Notes: generated from the letters alone by a model not told the origin. DNA of 64,000 bases from Streptomyces sp. A0642 (GCF_004795105.1 NZ_SSBL01000001.1:310001-374000), one strand, 5' to 3'. Counted from the stretch's first letter, positions 52,755-62,846 are shown. Program-made: numbers and translations.

Positions 52755-53759
52755 ATGAGCACCGCGGTGCTGGTCACCCGGCCGGGAGTGCACGGCCTCG
52801 TCGTGCTGCGGCCCGTGGGCCCGGGCCCTGAGGAGGCGCTGATCCGCGTCCACAGCAACGGCCTCTGCGGCAGTGACGTGGACGTCCTGAGCGGCGGACG
52901 GCCGGACGGTCACGTGCGGTACCCGCTCACGCCGGGCCACGAGTGGTCGGGCGTCGTGGAGCGGGTCGGCGCGGGGGTGGACGACGGGCTCGTGGGCCGG
53001 AAGGTGGTCGGCGAGGGCGTCCCGGGGTGCGACGTCTGCGAGCGGTGCCGTGAGGGCGACAGGACCCTCTGCCTCTCGGGGTACGAGGAGACCGGCTTCA
53101 CCCGGCCGGGAGGCATGGCCCAGACGGTGGTGGTTCCGGCGCGGTCCCTGTACGTGCTCCCGGACGGGACCGACCTGGCGGCTGCCGCCCTGCTGGAGCC
53201 CGCGGCCTGCGCGATGGCCGCCGTGCTCGCGGCCCGGGCGCGCCCCGGGGAGAGCGTGGCCGTGCTCGGGGACGGGGTTCCCGGCCTGCTGGTCGCCCAG
53301 CTCCTGGCCGCATCGGGCGCGCGCGGCGTGGTGGTGGGGTCGGGCGGCGGTGGCCGTGAGGAGCTGGCCCTGGCGCAGGGAGCGGCCGGCTATGTCGCCC
53401 CCGGCGAGGCGCTGCCCGGCCGGTGCGACGTCGTCATCCACACCGCCGGCGCCCCTGGTTCCACCGCCCGCCCGGTCGGCCTGCTCGGCAGCGGAGGCCG
53501 GCTGGTCTGCACGAACGCCGCGCTGGACCCGCTGGACCCCCTGGAGGTCGTGAAGCGGCAACTGACCGTCCGGTCCGTGTGCGGAGCGCCCTCGAGGGCG
53601 TGGGCGCTCGCCGTGGGCGCCTTCGTGTCCGGCCGGCTCACGCCCGGCCGCCTGATCACGCACTCCTTCGGTCTGGAGGAATACGGCCGGGCGGTCGCGC
53701 TGGTGGAGTCGGGGCAACCGGCCGTGGGCAAGGTGCTGTTGCGGCCGGCGCGTGACTGA
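52755..53759 (+). CDS. Zinc-dependent alcohol dehydrogenase (MDR family)
   Basis: A 334-residue medium-chain dehydrogenase. The catalytic zinc site is in NGLCGSDVDV with Cys near 36 and GHEWSGVVERVG with the His-Glu pair. Four structural-zinc cysteines are in PGCDVCERCREGDRTLC. The cofactor loop is VLGDGVPGLLVAQL, and EEYGRAVALVESGQPAVGKVLL is the usual C-terminal region. It resembles sorbitol/threonine dehydrogenases. The ATG at 52755 gives the family start; a weak SD precedes it. It is the last gene of the importer operon and may oxidise arabinitol or another sugar alcohol. That substrate is a guess. Confidence 0.87.
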   Translation: MSTAVLVTRPGVHGLVVLRPVGPGPEEALIRVHSNGLCGSDVDVLSGGRPDGHVRYPLTPGHEWSGVVERVGAGVDDGLVGRKVVGEGVPGCDVCERCREGDRTLCLSGYEETGFTRPGGMAQTVVVPARSLYVLPDGTDLAAAALLEPAACAMAAVLAARARPGESVAVLGDGVPGLLVAQLLAASGARGVVVGSGGGGREELALAQGAAGYVAPGEALPGRCDVVIHTAGAPGSTARPVGLLGSGGRLVCTNAALDPLDPLEVVKRQLTVRSVCGAPSRAWALAVGAFVSGRLTPGRLITHSFGLEEYGRAVALVESGQPAVGKVLLRPARD

Positions 53760-53805
53760 GAGCCGGTCGGCGGGAGTGAGGCCGGGAAGGCGGAGCCCCG
53801 GCTCC

Positions 53806-54855
53806 TCAGGCCGGGCGCCGGCGCGCCGTGCTCGCGCGGACGATGAGTTCGGGGGCGACCGTCAGCTGCCGCGGCTCGTCGGCGCGGCCCTCGATGTGGT
53901 CCAGGAGCAGCGCGATGCTGGTCTGGCCGAGCTTGGTGAAGTCCTGGCGGATCGTGGTGAGGGGCGGGGGGAAGAACTCCGCCTCCGGAATGTCGTCGAA
54001 GCCGGCGACCGCCACGTCCTCCGGCGTCCGCACGCCGACCTCGCGAAAGGCCCGCAGCACCCCGAGCGCCATCTGGTCGTTGGCGACGAACACGGCCGTG
54101 AGGCCGGGGCCCTGGCCCGAGGACGCCAGGACGCGGCCCGCCAGCTGCTGCCCGGCCTGGTACCCGGACAGCGGGCTCCAGTCGCCCCGCACCGGGGGAG
54201 GCACCACGGCCCCCGCCTCGCGGAGAGCACGTTCCCACCCGGCGACGCGGGCCTCGCTCTCCAGCCAGTTCTCGGGTCCGGCCACGTGCCAGACGGTGGA
54301 GTGCCCGGCGGCGAGGAGGTGCTCCGTGATCATGCGGGCCCCGAGATTCTGGTCCAGTGAGACCCCGGGGAGGTCGAGCGTGTCACCGCCCTCGACGGTG
54401 ACGATCGGGCACGGGGCGTCCAGGGCCGCGAGCGCCCTGACCGTGTCGCGTTGCGAGGTGACGACGATGACGCCTTCGACGCCCCAGGTGCCGAGGTGCT
54501 GCATCGCTTCGGAGAGCGCCGCCTGGGTGGGCGTCCGCAGGGTGACGGCCGACACCAGGTAGCCGCGGTCCCGTGCCGCCTCCTGGACGCCGGTGAGGGT
54601 GCTCGCAGGTCCGTGGAGGGTGGTGTTCGCCGCGATGACGCCGAGGGTGTGGGTGCGCCGGGTGGCGAGAGCGCGCGCGGCCGAGTTGCGCCGGTAGCCG
54701 AGCCGCTCGACGACCTCCATCACGGCGGCCCGGGTCGCGGGACTCACATTGGGGTGCTGACTGAGGACGCGCGAGACGGTCTGGTGCGAGACGCCTGCCA
54801 CGCGCGCCACGTCCGTCATGGTGGGAGCTCTCACGGCATCGGGGACCTGGGACAA
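53806..54855 (-). CDS. LacI-family repressor of the arabinose locus
   Basis: A 349-residue LacI/GalR regulator. The helix-turn-helix and hinge are MTDVARVAGVSHQTVSRVLSQHPNVSPATRAAVMEVVERLGYRRNSAARALATRRTHTLGVI (about 13-75). A periplasmic-binding-like sensor domain follows, with NDQMALGVLRAFREVGVRTPEDVAVAGFDDIPEAEFF near the end. The start is taken as the TTG at 54855 with AAGGA upstream; the frame is open to 55137. It is divergent from araD, and the nearby TGTTAGCGCTCACA sites have the form expected for LacI-family operators. A partial site (GCGCTCACA, 54962-54970) could mediate autoregulation. The inducer is probably L-arabinose or a derivative. Confidence 0.87.
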   Translation of the reverse strand: MSQVPDAVRAPTMTDVARVAGVSHQTVSRVLSQHPNVSPATRAAVMEVVERLGYRRNSAARALATRRTHTLGVIAANTTLHGPASTLTGVQEAARDRGYLVSAVTLRTPTQAALSEAMQHLGTWGVEGVIVVTSQRDTVRALAALDAPCPIVTVEGGDTLDLPGVSLDQNLGARMITEHLLAAGHSTVWHVAGPENWLESEARVAGWERALREAGAVVPPPVRGDWSPLSGYQAGQQLAGRVLASSGQGPGLTAVFVANDQMALGVLRAFREVGVRTPEDVAVAGFDDIPEAEFFPPPLTTIRQDFTKLGQTSIALLLDHIEGRADEPRQLTVAPELIVRASTARRRPA

Positions 54856-55178
54856 CCCTTTTCCTTCCTGGAAGCAGCGGTTCCCCCAAGGTACCGCTCC
54901 GCCCCGGGCCCGCCGGAGGGCAACCATGAGGTGGGGCTTTTGGGGTAGCTCGGGCGCGGTTGCGCTCACATTTTTCCTGGGCACCCCTGCGTGATCGTCG
55001 ACAAAAAGCTTGCCAGGGGCTTGAGCGTGAGCCATGTTAGCGCTCACAATTCGAGGAGCGATAGCCGTGTCGCGTGAGTTCCTCGCGTCGGGTCCGGGCC
55101 GGTGATTCCCGCCCCGTACCTGAATAGTCCCTCGCATCCATGAGTGGGTGCCTTGTACCGAAAACTGGTGAGAACGTA
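54856..55178. promoter_or_regulatory. Divergent lacI-type gene / araD control region (323 bp)
   Basis: Non-coding. It holds a half operator GCGCTCACA at 54962-54970, the A/T-rich ACATTTTTCCTGG, and the full operator with promoter at 55021-55050. The araD leader is about 120 nt. No other structure is evident. Confidence 0.7.
55021..55050 (+). promoter_or_regulatory. araD promoter with LacI operator
   Basis: -35 TTGAGC (55021-55026), an 18-nt spacer and -10 CACAAT (55045-55050). The operator TGTTAGCGCTCACA (55035-55048) is placed exactly as in the importer promoter. Confidence 0.65.
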
Positions 55179-55919
55179 GTGAGCGATACGAGCCTGAAGC
55201 GCCTCCGGCGAGAAGTGCTGGCCGCCAATGTGCGCATCCCGGAGGCCGGTCTGGCCACGCTCACCTGGGGAAACGTGAGCGGTGTGGACCGGGAGGCGGG
55301 CGTCTTCGTCATCAAGCCCTCCGGAGTCTCCTACGCCGATCTCACGGAGGACGACCTGGTGGTGGTAGCCCTCGACGACGGGCGCGTGGTCGAGGGGGAA
55401 CTGCGGCCGTCCACCGACACCGAGACCCACCGCTGCCTCTACCGGGCCTTCCCCTCGGTGGGAGGCGTGACCCACACGCACTCGGCGCACGCCGTCGCCT
55501 TCGCCCAGGCCCGTTGCTCCATCCCGGTGCTGGGCACGACGCACGCGGACACCTTCAACGGCGCCATTCCCGTGACGGAGGACCTCACCGCCGAGCAGTG
55601 CGCACGGGACTACGAATACAACACGGGCCAGGTGATCGTGGCCATGCTCGAAGGCGACGCGGCGCGTGCCGAGAGCGTGCCCGGAGCGCTCGTCTCCCGG
55701 CACGGGCCCTTCACCTGGGGAGCCACCGCGACGGCCTCCCTGGAGAACGCCGTCATCTGCGAGGCGGTCGCCGAGATGGCGCTGCACACCCTGGCCCTCC
55801 GGTCGGCTGCCCTCGGGGACGCCTCGGCGCCTCCGCAGCACCTGCTGGACAGGCACTTCACCCGGAAGCACGGTCCGGACGCCTACTACGGCAACGGACC
55901 GGTCGCCGGGGCCCACTGA
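55179..55919 (+). CDS. araD: L-ribulose-5-phosphate 4-epimerase
   Basis: Converts L-ribulose-5-phosphate to D-xylulose-5-phosphate, the last arabinose step. The 246-residue class II aldolase-like protein closely follows E. coli AraD: LATLTWGNVSGVDREAGVFVIKPSGV, VEGELRPSTDTETHRCLYRAFPSVGGVTHTHS with two metal-binding His, GTTHADTF, HGPFTWG, and RKHGPDAYYGNG at the end. The start is taken as the GTG at 55179 because the family begins there; an ATG at 55140 is in frame and would add 13 residues. It is followed after 68 bp by the arabinofuranosidase, so the two probably share the operator-controlled promoter. Confidence 0.93.
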   Translation: MSDTSLKRLRREVLAANVRIPEAGLATLTWGNVSGVDREAGVFVIKPSGVSYADLTEDDLVVVALDDGRVVEGELRPSTDTETHRCLYRAFPSVGGVTHTHSAHAVAFAQARCSIPVLGTTHADTFNGAIPVTEDLTAEQCARDYEYNTGQVIVAMLEGDAARAESVPGALVSRHGPFTWGATATASLENAVICEAVAEMALHTLALRSAALGDASAPPQHLLDRHFTRKHGPDAYYGNGPVAGAH

Positions 55920-55987
55920 CCGGGAAGCAGCCGCACCCCCACTCCCTCCCACCGGCGCTCCATGGCGCCACGACCCTCGGAGCACCC

Positions 55988-58474
55988 ATGTACCGCAGAA
56001 GCGGCACCCGCCTGCGACTGGTCCTGACGGCCACCGCGGTCCTGGCGGCCACCGCCGTCGTGCCCACTCCGGCGCTTGCTGAGACACCCGTCACCGACTA
56101 CGCCGTCACCGTGGACCCCGCCGGCCAGGGTCCCGCCATCGACGACACGATGTACGGGATCTTCCTGGAGGACATCAACCGCGCCGCGGACGGCGGCCTG
56201 TACGCCGAACTCGTGCAGAACAGGTCCTTCGAGTACTCCACCACGGACAACCGGTCCTACACGCCGCTGACCTCGTGGGCCGTCGAAGGCTCCGCCGAGG
56301 TGGTGAACGACGGCGGCCGGCTGAACGGGAACAACCGCAACTACGCCAGGCTGACGCCCGGTTCGGTCCTCACCAACTCCGGTTACAACACCGGCCTGTC
56401 GCTGCGGGCGGGCGAGACGTACGACTTCTCGGTGTGGGCCAGGGCGGACGCCCGTACCGATCTCACCGTCACGCTGAAGGACGCGGCCGGCGCGCTGGCC
56501 ACGGCCCGGCAGAAGGCCGTGAAGGGAGGGTGGAAGCAGTACCGCGTCAGCTTCACCGCGACCCGCACCACCACCGGCGGCCGGCTCGCCGTCGCCTCGT
56601 CCGGTGCGGTCGCGCTGGACATGGTCTCGCTGTTCCCGCGCGACACGTACAAGCACCAGAGCAACGGCCTGCGGAAGGACCTCGCCGAGAAGATCGCCGC
56701 CCTGCGCCCCGGCTTCCTGCGCTTCCCCGGCGGCTGCCTGGTCAACACCGGGTCGATGGAGGACTACAGCGAGAAGTCCGGCTATCAGCGCGCCCGCTCC
56801 TACCAGTGGAAGGACACCATCGGGCCGGTCGAGCAGCGCCCCACCAACGCCAACTTCTGGGGGTACAACCAGAGTTACGGCCTCGGCTACTACGAGTACT
56901 TCCGCTACGCGGAGGACGTCGGCGCGATGCCCCTGCCGGTCGTCCCCGCCCTGGTCACCGGCTGCGGGCAGAACCGGGCCGTCGTCGACGACGCCCTGCT
57001 GAAGCGGCACATCCAGGACACCCTGGACCTCATCGAGTTCGCCAACGGCGCCGTGACGTCCCCGTGGGGCAGCAAGCGGGCCGCGATGGGCCACCCCAAG
57101 CCGTTCCACCTCACCCACATCGAGGTCGGCAACGAGGAGAACCTGCCCCGGGAGTTCTTCGAGCGCTTCACGCAGTTCCGTACGGCCATCGAGGCCGAGT
57201 ACCCCGGCGTGACGGTGATCTCCAACTCGGGCCCGGACGCCGCCGGCGCCACCTTCGACACCGCGTGGAAGCTCAACCGGGACGCCGGTGTGGCGATGGT
57301 CGACGAGCACTACTACAACAGCCCGCGGTGGTTCCTGGAGAACAACAACCGCTACGACACGTACGACCGTTCAGGTCCCGACGTCTTCCTCGGCGAGTAC
57401 GCCTCCCGGGGCAACACCTTCGGCAACGGTCTCGCCGAGGCCGCCTTCATGACCGGCCTGGAACGCAACGCGGACGTGGTCAAGCTCGCTTCCTACGCAC
57501 CCCTCCTCGCCAACGAGGACTACGTGCAGTGGCAGCCGAACATGATCTGGTTCAACAACCACTCCGCCTGGGGATCGGCCAACTACGAGGTCCAGAAGCT
57601 GTTCATGAACAACGTCGGTGACCGGGTCGTCCCCTCCCGGGCCACCGCCACCCCCTCCCTCGCCGGCCCGATCTCCGGCGCCGTGGGCCTGTCCACCTGG
57701 GCGACGACCGCCGCCTACGACGACGTACGCGTCACCGCGGCGGACGGCACGCCCCTCCTGAACGACGACTTCTCCGGCGAGCCCTCGGCGTGGAAGCACA
57801 CCGGCGGCGGCAGCTGGACCGTTCAGGACGGTCAGTACACGCAGACCGACATCGCCGCCGAGAACACCACGGTCTCCGCCGGCGACCCCGGCTGGCACGA
57901 CTACGACCTGCACGTGAAGGCCACCAAGAAGGAGGGCAGGGAAGGGTTCCTGGTCGCCTTCGGCGTCAAGGACACCGGCAACTACTACTGGTGGAACCTC
58001 GGGGGCTGGGGCAACACCGCCCACGCCGTCGAACGGGCGGACAACGGGGTGAAGACGACCCTGCTCACCAAGCCCGGCACCATCGAGTCCGGGCGCGCCT
58101 ACGACATCGACGTCAAGGTCCGCGGCCGCCAGGTGACCCTCTACCTGGACGGCAAGGAATGGGACTCCTTCACCGACGACAAGGTGGCCGAGCCCTTCCG
58201 CCAGGTCGTCACCCGGGACCAGAAGACCGGCGACCTGATCGTCAAGGTGGTCAACGCCCAGGCGGCCGAGGCACGCACCCGCGTCGACCTCGGCGGGGCC
58301 CGGGTCGCGTCCCGGGCGCGGGTCACCACCCTGGCGGCGGCCCCGGAGGCGGTGAACAGTGAGACCGCCACCCCCGTCACTCCGGTGACGACGACCCTGA
58401 CCGGGGTCTCGGACACCTTCACGTACACCTTCCCGGCGAACTCCGTCACGTTCCTGAGGATCCGGGAGAGGTGA
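55988..58474 (+). CDS. Secreted GH51 alpha-L-arabinofuranosidase
   Basis: An 828-residue exported enzyme that releases L-arabinofuranose from arabinans and arabinoxylan. Residues 1-31 form a signal peptide ending PTPALA. A carbohydrate-binding-like beta domain (about 75-190) follows. The GH51 catalytic domain (about 210-560) has the acid/base Glu383 in EVGNEEN and the nucleophile Glu470 in FLGEYAS, after RFPGGC. A jelly-roll domain of the laminin-G/DUF1080 kind (about 600-720, with YYWWNLGGWGNTAHAVE) is inserted before the C-terminal beta domain. The gene follows araD and likely shares its promoter. A palindromic repeat begins 4 bp after the stop. Confidence 0.92.
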   Translation: MYRRSGTRLRLVLTATAVLAATAVVPTPALAETPVTDYAVTVDPAGQGPAIDDTMYGIFLEDINRAADGGLYAELVQNRSFEYSTTDNRSYTPLTSWAVEGSAEVVNDGGRLNGNNRNYARLTPGSVLTNSGYNTGLSLRAGETYDFSVWARADARTDLTVTLKDAAGALATARQKAVKGGWKQYRVSFTATRTTTGGRLAVASSGAVALDMVSLFPRDTYKHQSNGLRKDLAEKIAALRPGFLRFPGGCLVNTGSMEDYSEKSGYQRARSYQWKDTIGPVEQRPTNANFWGYNQSYGLGYYEYFRYAEDVGAMPLPVVPALVTGCGQNRAVVDDALLKRHIQDTLDLIEFANGAVTSPWGSKRAAMGHPKPFHLTHIEVGNEENLPREFFERFTQFRTAIEAEYPGVTVISNSGPDAAGATFDTAWKLNRDAGVAMVDEHYYNSPRWFLENNNRYDTYDRSGPDVFLGEYASRGNTFGNGLAEAAFMTGLERNADVVKLASYAPLLANEDYVQWQPNMIWFNNHSAWGSANYEVQKLFMNNVGDRVVPSRATATPSLAGPISGAVGLSTWATTAAYDDVRVTAADGTPLLNDDFSGEPSAWKHTGGGSWTVQDGQYTQTDIAAENTTVSAGDPGWHDYDLHVKATKKEGREGFLVAFGVKDTGNYYWWNLGGWGNTAHAVERADNGVKTTLLTKPGTIESGRAYDIDVKVRGRQVTLYLDGKEWDSFTDDKVAEPFRQVVTRDQKTGDLIVKVVNAQAAEARTRVDLGGARVASRARVTTLAAAPEAVNSETATPVTPVTTTLTGVSDTFTYTFPANSVTFLRIRER

Positions 58475-58912
58475 CGGCTAGGGCGTGTTTCGAAAGTAGC
58501 GCCGTCCGCCCGGCGGGACTTCAGGAGGGCGTGGAACCGCGCCCGCCTGTCCGTACCGCCGGCGAAGGCACCCGCCTGCCCCCGCTGGGAAACGCTCCCG
58601 GCACCCCCGGCACCCGGTACGGAAGACCCGTCACCGGACCGCTCCGCGCGGCGAACGGGACGTGCCGGCGGAGCCGGTGCGCGCGCTGCGTGCACCGCGC
58701 CCCGAACGGGTGCGGGGCGGTCGGCCGGGAGAACTGCCGACGCCGCTCAGCCCCTTCGGAATCTCCTCATAACGTTCCGGAAACAGTCTCCCCAAAAGAC
58801 GACACGCGCGCGCACAATCCAACACACCTGTTTCTCGGTCGTACCGCCCTCAACTTCTTGGGCGTGCCCACAGCACCGGACCGAGCCCTGACCCACCTCA
58901 AGGATGATGACC
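58475..58912. other. 438-bp intergenic region before the second sugar importer
   Basis: It begins with a MITE-like repeat (58478-58544). The middle, to about 58740, is GC-rich with no convincing gene. From 58765 an A/T-richer stretch has the palindrome TTCCGGAA (58775-58782) inside CATAACGTTCCGGAAAC, which may be an operator or promoter for the importer. The 14-bp arabinose operator is not found here. Confidence 0.5.
58478..58544. repeat. MITE-like repeat after the arabinofuranosidase
   Basis: CTAGGGCGTGTTTCGAAAGT at 58478-58497 closely resembles the left end of the 44286-44366 element (CTGGGGCGTGTTCCGAAGGT, 16 of 20). A weaker right arm, GGAACCGCGCCC, lies at 58533-58544. It starts 4 bp after the stop codon. 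Confidence 0.5.
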
Positions 58913-60022
58913 ATGCGTAACCGCAGAGCCGCACTCGCCGCCATCGCCTCGGCCGCCTCCCTCGCCCTCGCTCTCACCGCTTGTGGCCAGAGCAGTGAGG
59001 GCGGGAGCGAGGAGAAGAAGGGAGGTGCGGACGGTGGCACGATCGGGATCGCGATGCCGACCAAGTCCTCCGAACGCTGGATCTCCGACGGCGCCAACGT
59101 CGTGAAGGAACTGAAGGCCAAGGGTTACAAGACCAAGCTGGCCTACGGTGAGGACGACCCGGACCAGCAGGTCTCGCAGATCGAGAACATGATCACGCAG
59201 GGCGTGGACGCCCTGATCATCGCCGCGATCGACAACAAGTCCCTCAACAACGTGCTGCAGCAGGCCAAGGACGCCGACATCCCGGTGATCTCCTACGACC
59301 GGCTGATCCTCGGCACACCGAACGTCGACTACTACGCCTCGTTCGACAACGAGAAGGTCGGCGAGCTGCAGGGCACGTACATCGCGGACAAGCTCGGCCT
59401 GACGGACGGCAAGAAGGGCCCCTTCAGCATCGAGCTGTTCGCCGGCTCCAACGACGACAACAACACGAAGTACTTCTTCCAGGGCGCGATGAACGTCCTC
59501 AAGCCCTACATGGACAAGGGCCAACTGGTCGTCAAGTCCAAGCAGACCGCCCTCAACCAGGTCACCACCCTGCGCTGGGACGGCGGCACCGCACAGAAGC
59601 GCATGGACGACCTGCTGACGTCCAGCTACCGCAGCTCCCGCGTCGACGCCGTGCTCTCCCCGTACGACGGCATCTCCATCGGCATCCTCTCCGCGCTCAA
59701 GTCGGACGGCTACGGCACCGCCGCCAAGCCGATGCCGGTCATCACGGGCCAGGACGCCGAGGCCGCCTCGGTGAAGTCGATCATCGCGGGCGAGCAGACG
59801 CAGACCGTCTACAAGGACCTGCGCCAGCTCGCCAAGGTCGCCTCGAACATGGTCGACGCGTCCCTGAACGACAAGAAGCCCGAGATCAACGACGCCAAGT
59901 CCTACGACAACGGCTCCAAGGTCGTCCCCGCCTTCCTGCTGCAGCCGGTCAGCGTCGACAAGGCCAACTACGAGAAGGTCCTCATCGGCGGCGGCTACTA
60001 CACCGAGAACGACCTCAAGTAA
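58913..60022 (+). CDS. ChvE-like multiple-sugar-binding lipoprotein
   Basis: A 369-residue sugar-binding protein of the ChvE/xylose-binding group. The lipobox LTAC has Cys24. Typical segments are [59 protein letters not shown] and [18 protein letters not shown] lies 8 nt before the ATG at 58913; ATGs at 58904 and 58907 are in frame. It heads a three-gene importer. Relatives bind arabinose, xylose, galactose and glucose, so in this locus it may import pyranose arabinose or xylose. Confidence 0.88.
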   Translation: MRNRRAALAAIASAASLALALTACGQSSEGGSEEKKGGADGGTIGIAMPTKSSERWISDGANVVKELKAKGYKTKLAYGEDDPDQQVSQIENMITQGVDALIIAAIDNKSLNNVLQQAKDADIPVISYDRLILGTPNVDYYASFDNEKVGELQGTYIADKLGLTDGKKGPFSIELFAGSNDDNNTKYFFQGAMNVLKPYMDKGQLVVKSKQTALNQVTTLRWDGGTAQKRMDDLLTSSYRSSRVDAVLSPYDGISIGILSALKSDGYGTAAKPMPVITGQDAEAASVKSIIAGEQTQTVYKDLRQLAKVASNMVDASLNDKKPEINDAKSYDNGSKVVPAFLLQPVSVDKANYEKVLIGGGYYTENDLK

Positions 60023-60054
60023 CCGGGACCCCTCAAGGATTGGAAGGCACAGCC

Positions 60055-61605
60055 ATGGCGGGACCCGTCCTGGAAATGCGCTCGATCGTCAAAACCTTTC
60101 CCGGCGTCAAAGCGCTGTCGGACGTCACACTGACCGTCCGTCAGGGCGAGGTCCACGCCATCTGCGGCGAGAACGGCGCCGGCAAGTCGACCCTGATGAA
60201 GGTGCTCTCGGGCGTCCATCCGCACGGCAGTTACGAAGGGGAGATCCTCTTCGCGGGCGAGACCTGCCGGTTCAAGGACATCCGGGCGAGCGAACAGCAC
60301 GGCATCGTGATCATCCACCAGGAGCTCGCGCTGGTGCCGTACCTCTCCATCGCGGAGAACATCTTCCTCGGCAACGAGCACGCCAAGCGCGGGCTGATCA
60401 ACTGGAACGACACGCTCCGGCACGCCGGCGAACTCCTGCGCCAGGTGGGCCTCGACGAGCACCCGGAGACCCGGGTCGCCGACATCGGCGTGGGCAAGCA
60501 GCAACTGGTGGAGATCGCCAAGGCGCTCTCCAAGAAGGTGAAGCTGCTCATCCTCGACGAGCCGACGGCGGCGCTCAACGACGAGGACAGCGGCAAACTC
60601 CTCGACCTGATCCTTTCGTTGAAGGACCAGGGCATGACCTCGATCATCATTTCCCACAAACTGAACGAGATCCGCCGGGTCGCCGACTCGGTCACGATCC
60701 TCCGCGACGGGCGCTCCATCGAGACGCTCGACGTGAAGGCGGAGGGGACGACCGAGGACCGGATCATCAGCGGGATGGTCGGCCGCGACCTGGAGCACCG
60801 CTTCCCGGAGCGGACCGCGCACCCTCGCGAGGAGGGGGCGGCACCCGCTCTGGAGATCCGCAACTGGACCGTGCACCACCCCATCGACCAGCAGCGCAAG
60901 GTCGTCGACGACGTCTCGATCGAGGTGCGGCGCGGCGAGATCGTCGGAATCGCCGGGCTCATGGGCGCCGGCCGCACCGAGCTGGCGATGAGCGTCTTCG
61001 GCCGCTCCTACGGCCGGTACGCGGGCGGCACCGTCCTCAGGGACGGCACCGAGATCCGTACCAAGTCCGTCCCTGAGGCGGTCGGGCACGGCATCGCCTA
61101 CGCCACCGAGGACCGCAAGCACTACGGCCTCAATCTCATCGACACCATCAACCGGAACATCTCGCTGACCGCGCTCGGCAAGGTCGCCAAGCGCGGGGTG
61201 GTCGACGAGCACGGTGAACGGCAGGTCGCCGAGGGGTTCCGTAAATCCATGAACATCAAGGCGCCGACCGTCTTCGAGCCGGTGGGCAAACTCTCCGGTG
61301 GCAACCAGCAGAAGGTCGTCCTCAGCAAGTGGATCTTCGCGGGTCCCGAGGTGCTGATCCTGGACGAGCCCACCCGGGGAATCGATGTGGGCGCCAAGTA
61401 CGAGATCTACACGGTCATCGACCAACTGGCCGCTGAGGGCAAGGCGGTCGTCTTCATTTCCTCCGAACTGCCGGAGCTGCTCGGCATGTGCGACCGGATC
61501 TACACGATGGCCGCGGGGCGGCTGACGGGTGAGTTCTCGCGGGCGGAGGCCTCGCAGGAAGCGCTGATGCGTCAGATGACGAAGGACAAAGAGGTAAAGC
61601 GATGA
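60055..61605 (+). CDS. Two-domain sugar ABC ATPase (MmsA/GguA/XylG-like)
   Basis: A 516-residue tandem ATPase. The first domain has Walker [10 protein letters not shown] at 38-46, Walker [13 protein letters not shown] and the switch ISHKLNEI. The second has the modified loop [16 protein letters not shown], the signature [14 protein letters not shown] and Walker [41 protein letters not shown] is a hallmark of this subfamily. The start is taken as the ATG at 60055 with GGAAGG upstream. It overlaps the permease by 4 bp. It energises the ChvE-type importer. Confidence 0.93.
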   Translation: MAGPVLEMRSIVKTFPGVKALSDVTLTVRQGEVHAICGENGAGKSTLMKVLSGVHPHGSYEGEILFAGETCRFKDIRASEQHGIVIIHQELALVPYLSIAENIFLGNEHAKRGLINWNDTLRHAGELLRQVGLDEHPETRVADIGVGKQQLVEIAKALSKKVKLLILDEPTAALNDEDSGKLLDLILSLKDQGMTSIIISHKLNEIRRVADSVTILRDGRSIETLDVKAEGTTEDRIISGMVGRDLEHRFPERTAHPREEGAAPALEIRNWTVHHPIDQQRKVVDDVSIEVRRGEIVGIAGLMGAGRTELAMSVFGRSYGRYAGGTVLRDGTEIRTKSVPEAVGHGIAYATEDRKHYGLNLIDTINRNISLTALGKVAKRGVVDEHGERQVAEGFRKSMNIKAPTVFEPVGKLSGGNQQKVVLSKWIFAGPEVLILDEPTRGIDVGAKYEIYTVIDQLAAEGKAVVFISSELPELLGMCDRIYTMAAGRLTGEFSRAEASQEALMRQMTKDKEVKR

Positions 61606-62846
61606 GCACGGACGTGACCGCCAAGACTCCGGCCCCCATGCCGCCCGGCAAGAGCAGGCCGTCCTCCGGCGAAGGCATGCTGCAGCTGATGCTCGGCGGC
61701 ATGCGCCGCAACATGCGCCAGTACGGCATGCTGATGGCCCTCGGCCTGATCGTGGTGCTGTTCGCGGTGTGGTCCGGCGGTGACCTGCTGCTGCCGCGCA
61801 ACGTCTCCAACCTGGTGCTCCAGAACAGCTACATCCTGATCCTCGCGATCGGCATGATGCTGGTGATCATCGCCGGCCACATCGACCTCTCGGTCGGCTC
61901 GCTGACCGCGTTCATCGGCGCGATGGCCGCCGTGCTGATGGTCGAGCACCATGTGTCCTGGCCCCTCGCGGTGGTGCTGTGCCTGGCCATCGGCGCCGCC
62001 GCGGGCGCGGTGCAGGGCTTCTTCATCGCCTATCTCGGCATACCGTCGTTCATCGTGACCCTCGCGGGCATGCTGCTCTTCCGCGGTCTGACGGAGATCT
62101 TCCTGAAGGGCCAGACCCTCGGCCCCTTCCCGAAGGACCTGCAGAAGATCGCCAACGGCTTCCTGCCCGAGGTCGGCCCGAACACCAACTACCACAACCT
62201 CACCCTCCTGCTGGGCTTCGCTCTGATCGCCTTCGTGGTGCTCCAGGAGCTCCGTGACCGCAAGCGGCAGCAGGAGTTCGCCCTCGACGTCCTGCCGGGC
62301 AGGATGTTCGCGCTCAAGCTGATCGCCCTGATCTCGGCCGTCCTCGTCGTCACGCTGCTGCTCGCCAGCTACAAGGGCGCCCCGGTCGTGCTCCTGATCC
62401 TCGGCGTGCTGGTCGTCGGGTTCGGCTACCTGATGCGCAACGCGATCATCGGCCGCCACATCTACGCCATCGGCGGCAACCTGCCCGCGGCCAAGCTGTC
62501 GGGTGTGAAGGACAAGAAGGTCACCTTCCTGGTCTTCCTGAACATGGGCATGCTGGCGGCCCTGGCGGGCCTGGTCTTCGCCGCCCGCTTCAACGCCGCG
62601 TCGCCCAAGGCGGGCCTCAACTTCGAACTGGAGGCCATCGCGGCGTCGTTCATCGGCGGCGCGTCGATGAGCGGCGGCGTCGGCACGGTCCTCGGCGCGA
62701 TCATCGGTGGTCTCGTCCTCGGTGTGCTGAACAACGGCATGAACCTCGTCGGCATCGGAACCGACTACCAGCAGGTCATCAAGGGCGCGGTACTGCTGGC
62801 CGCGGTCGGCTTCGACGTCTGGAACAAGCGCAAGGTCGGCTCGTAG
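61602..62846 (+). CDS. Sugar ABC permease (MmsB/GguB/XylH-like)
   Basis: A 414-residue BPD_transp_2 permease, longer than RbsC types, as expected for the XylH/GguB group. About ten to eleven membrane helices are predicted. [17 protein letters not shown] (about 88-104) is the conserved motif, and [26 protein letters not shown] and [19 protein letters not shown] are family segments. The ATG overlaps the ATPase stop (ATGA). A strong terminator follows 45 bp after its stop. Confidence 0.92.
   Translation: MSTDVTAKTPAPMPPGKSRPSSGEGMLQLMLGGMRRNMRQYGMLMALGLIVVLFAVWSGGDLLLPRNVSNLVLQNSYILILAIGMMLVIIAGHIDLSVGSLTAFIGAMAAVLMVEHHVSWPLAVVLCLAIGAAAGAVQGFFIAYLGIPSFIVTLAGMLLFRGLTEIFLKGQTLGPFPKDLQKIANGFLPEVGPNTNYHNLTLLLGFALIAFVVLQELRDRKRQQEFALDVLPGRMFALKLIALISAVLVVTLLLASYKGAPVVLLILGVLVVGFGYLMRNAIIGRHIYAIGGNLPAAKLSGVKDKKVTFLVFLNMGMLAALAGLVFAARFNAASPKAGLNFELEAIAASFIGGASMSGGVGTVLGAIIGGLVLGVLNNGMNLVGIGTDYQQVIKGAVLLAAVGFDVWNKRKVGS

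Noticed and set aside
50162..52858. 898-codon minus-strand ORF opposite permease and epimerase genes
   Set aside because: Shadow frame across three plus-strand genes; no recognisable motif or coherent domain.
58471..58920. 149-codon ORF in the intergenic region after the arabinofuranosidase
   Set aside because: It starts inside a palindromic repeat, lacks an SD and a domain, and runs into the importer start.
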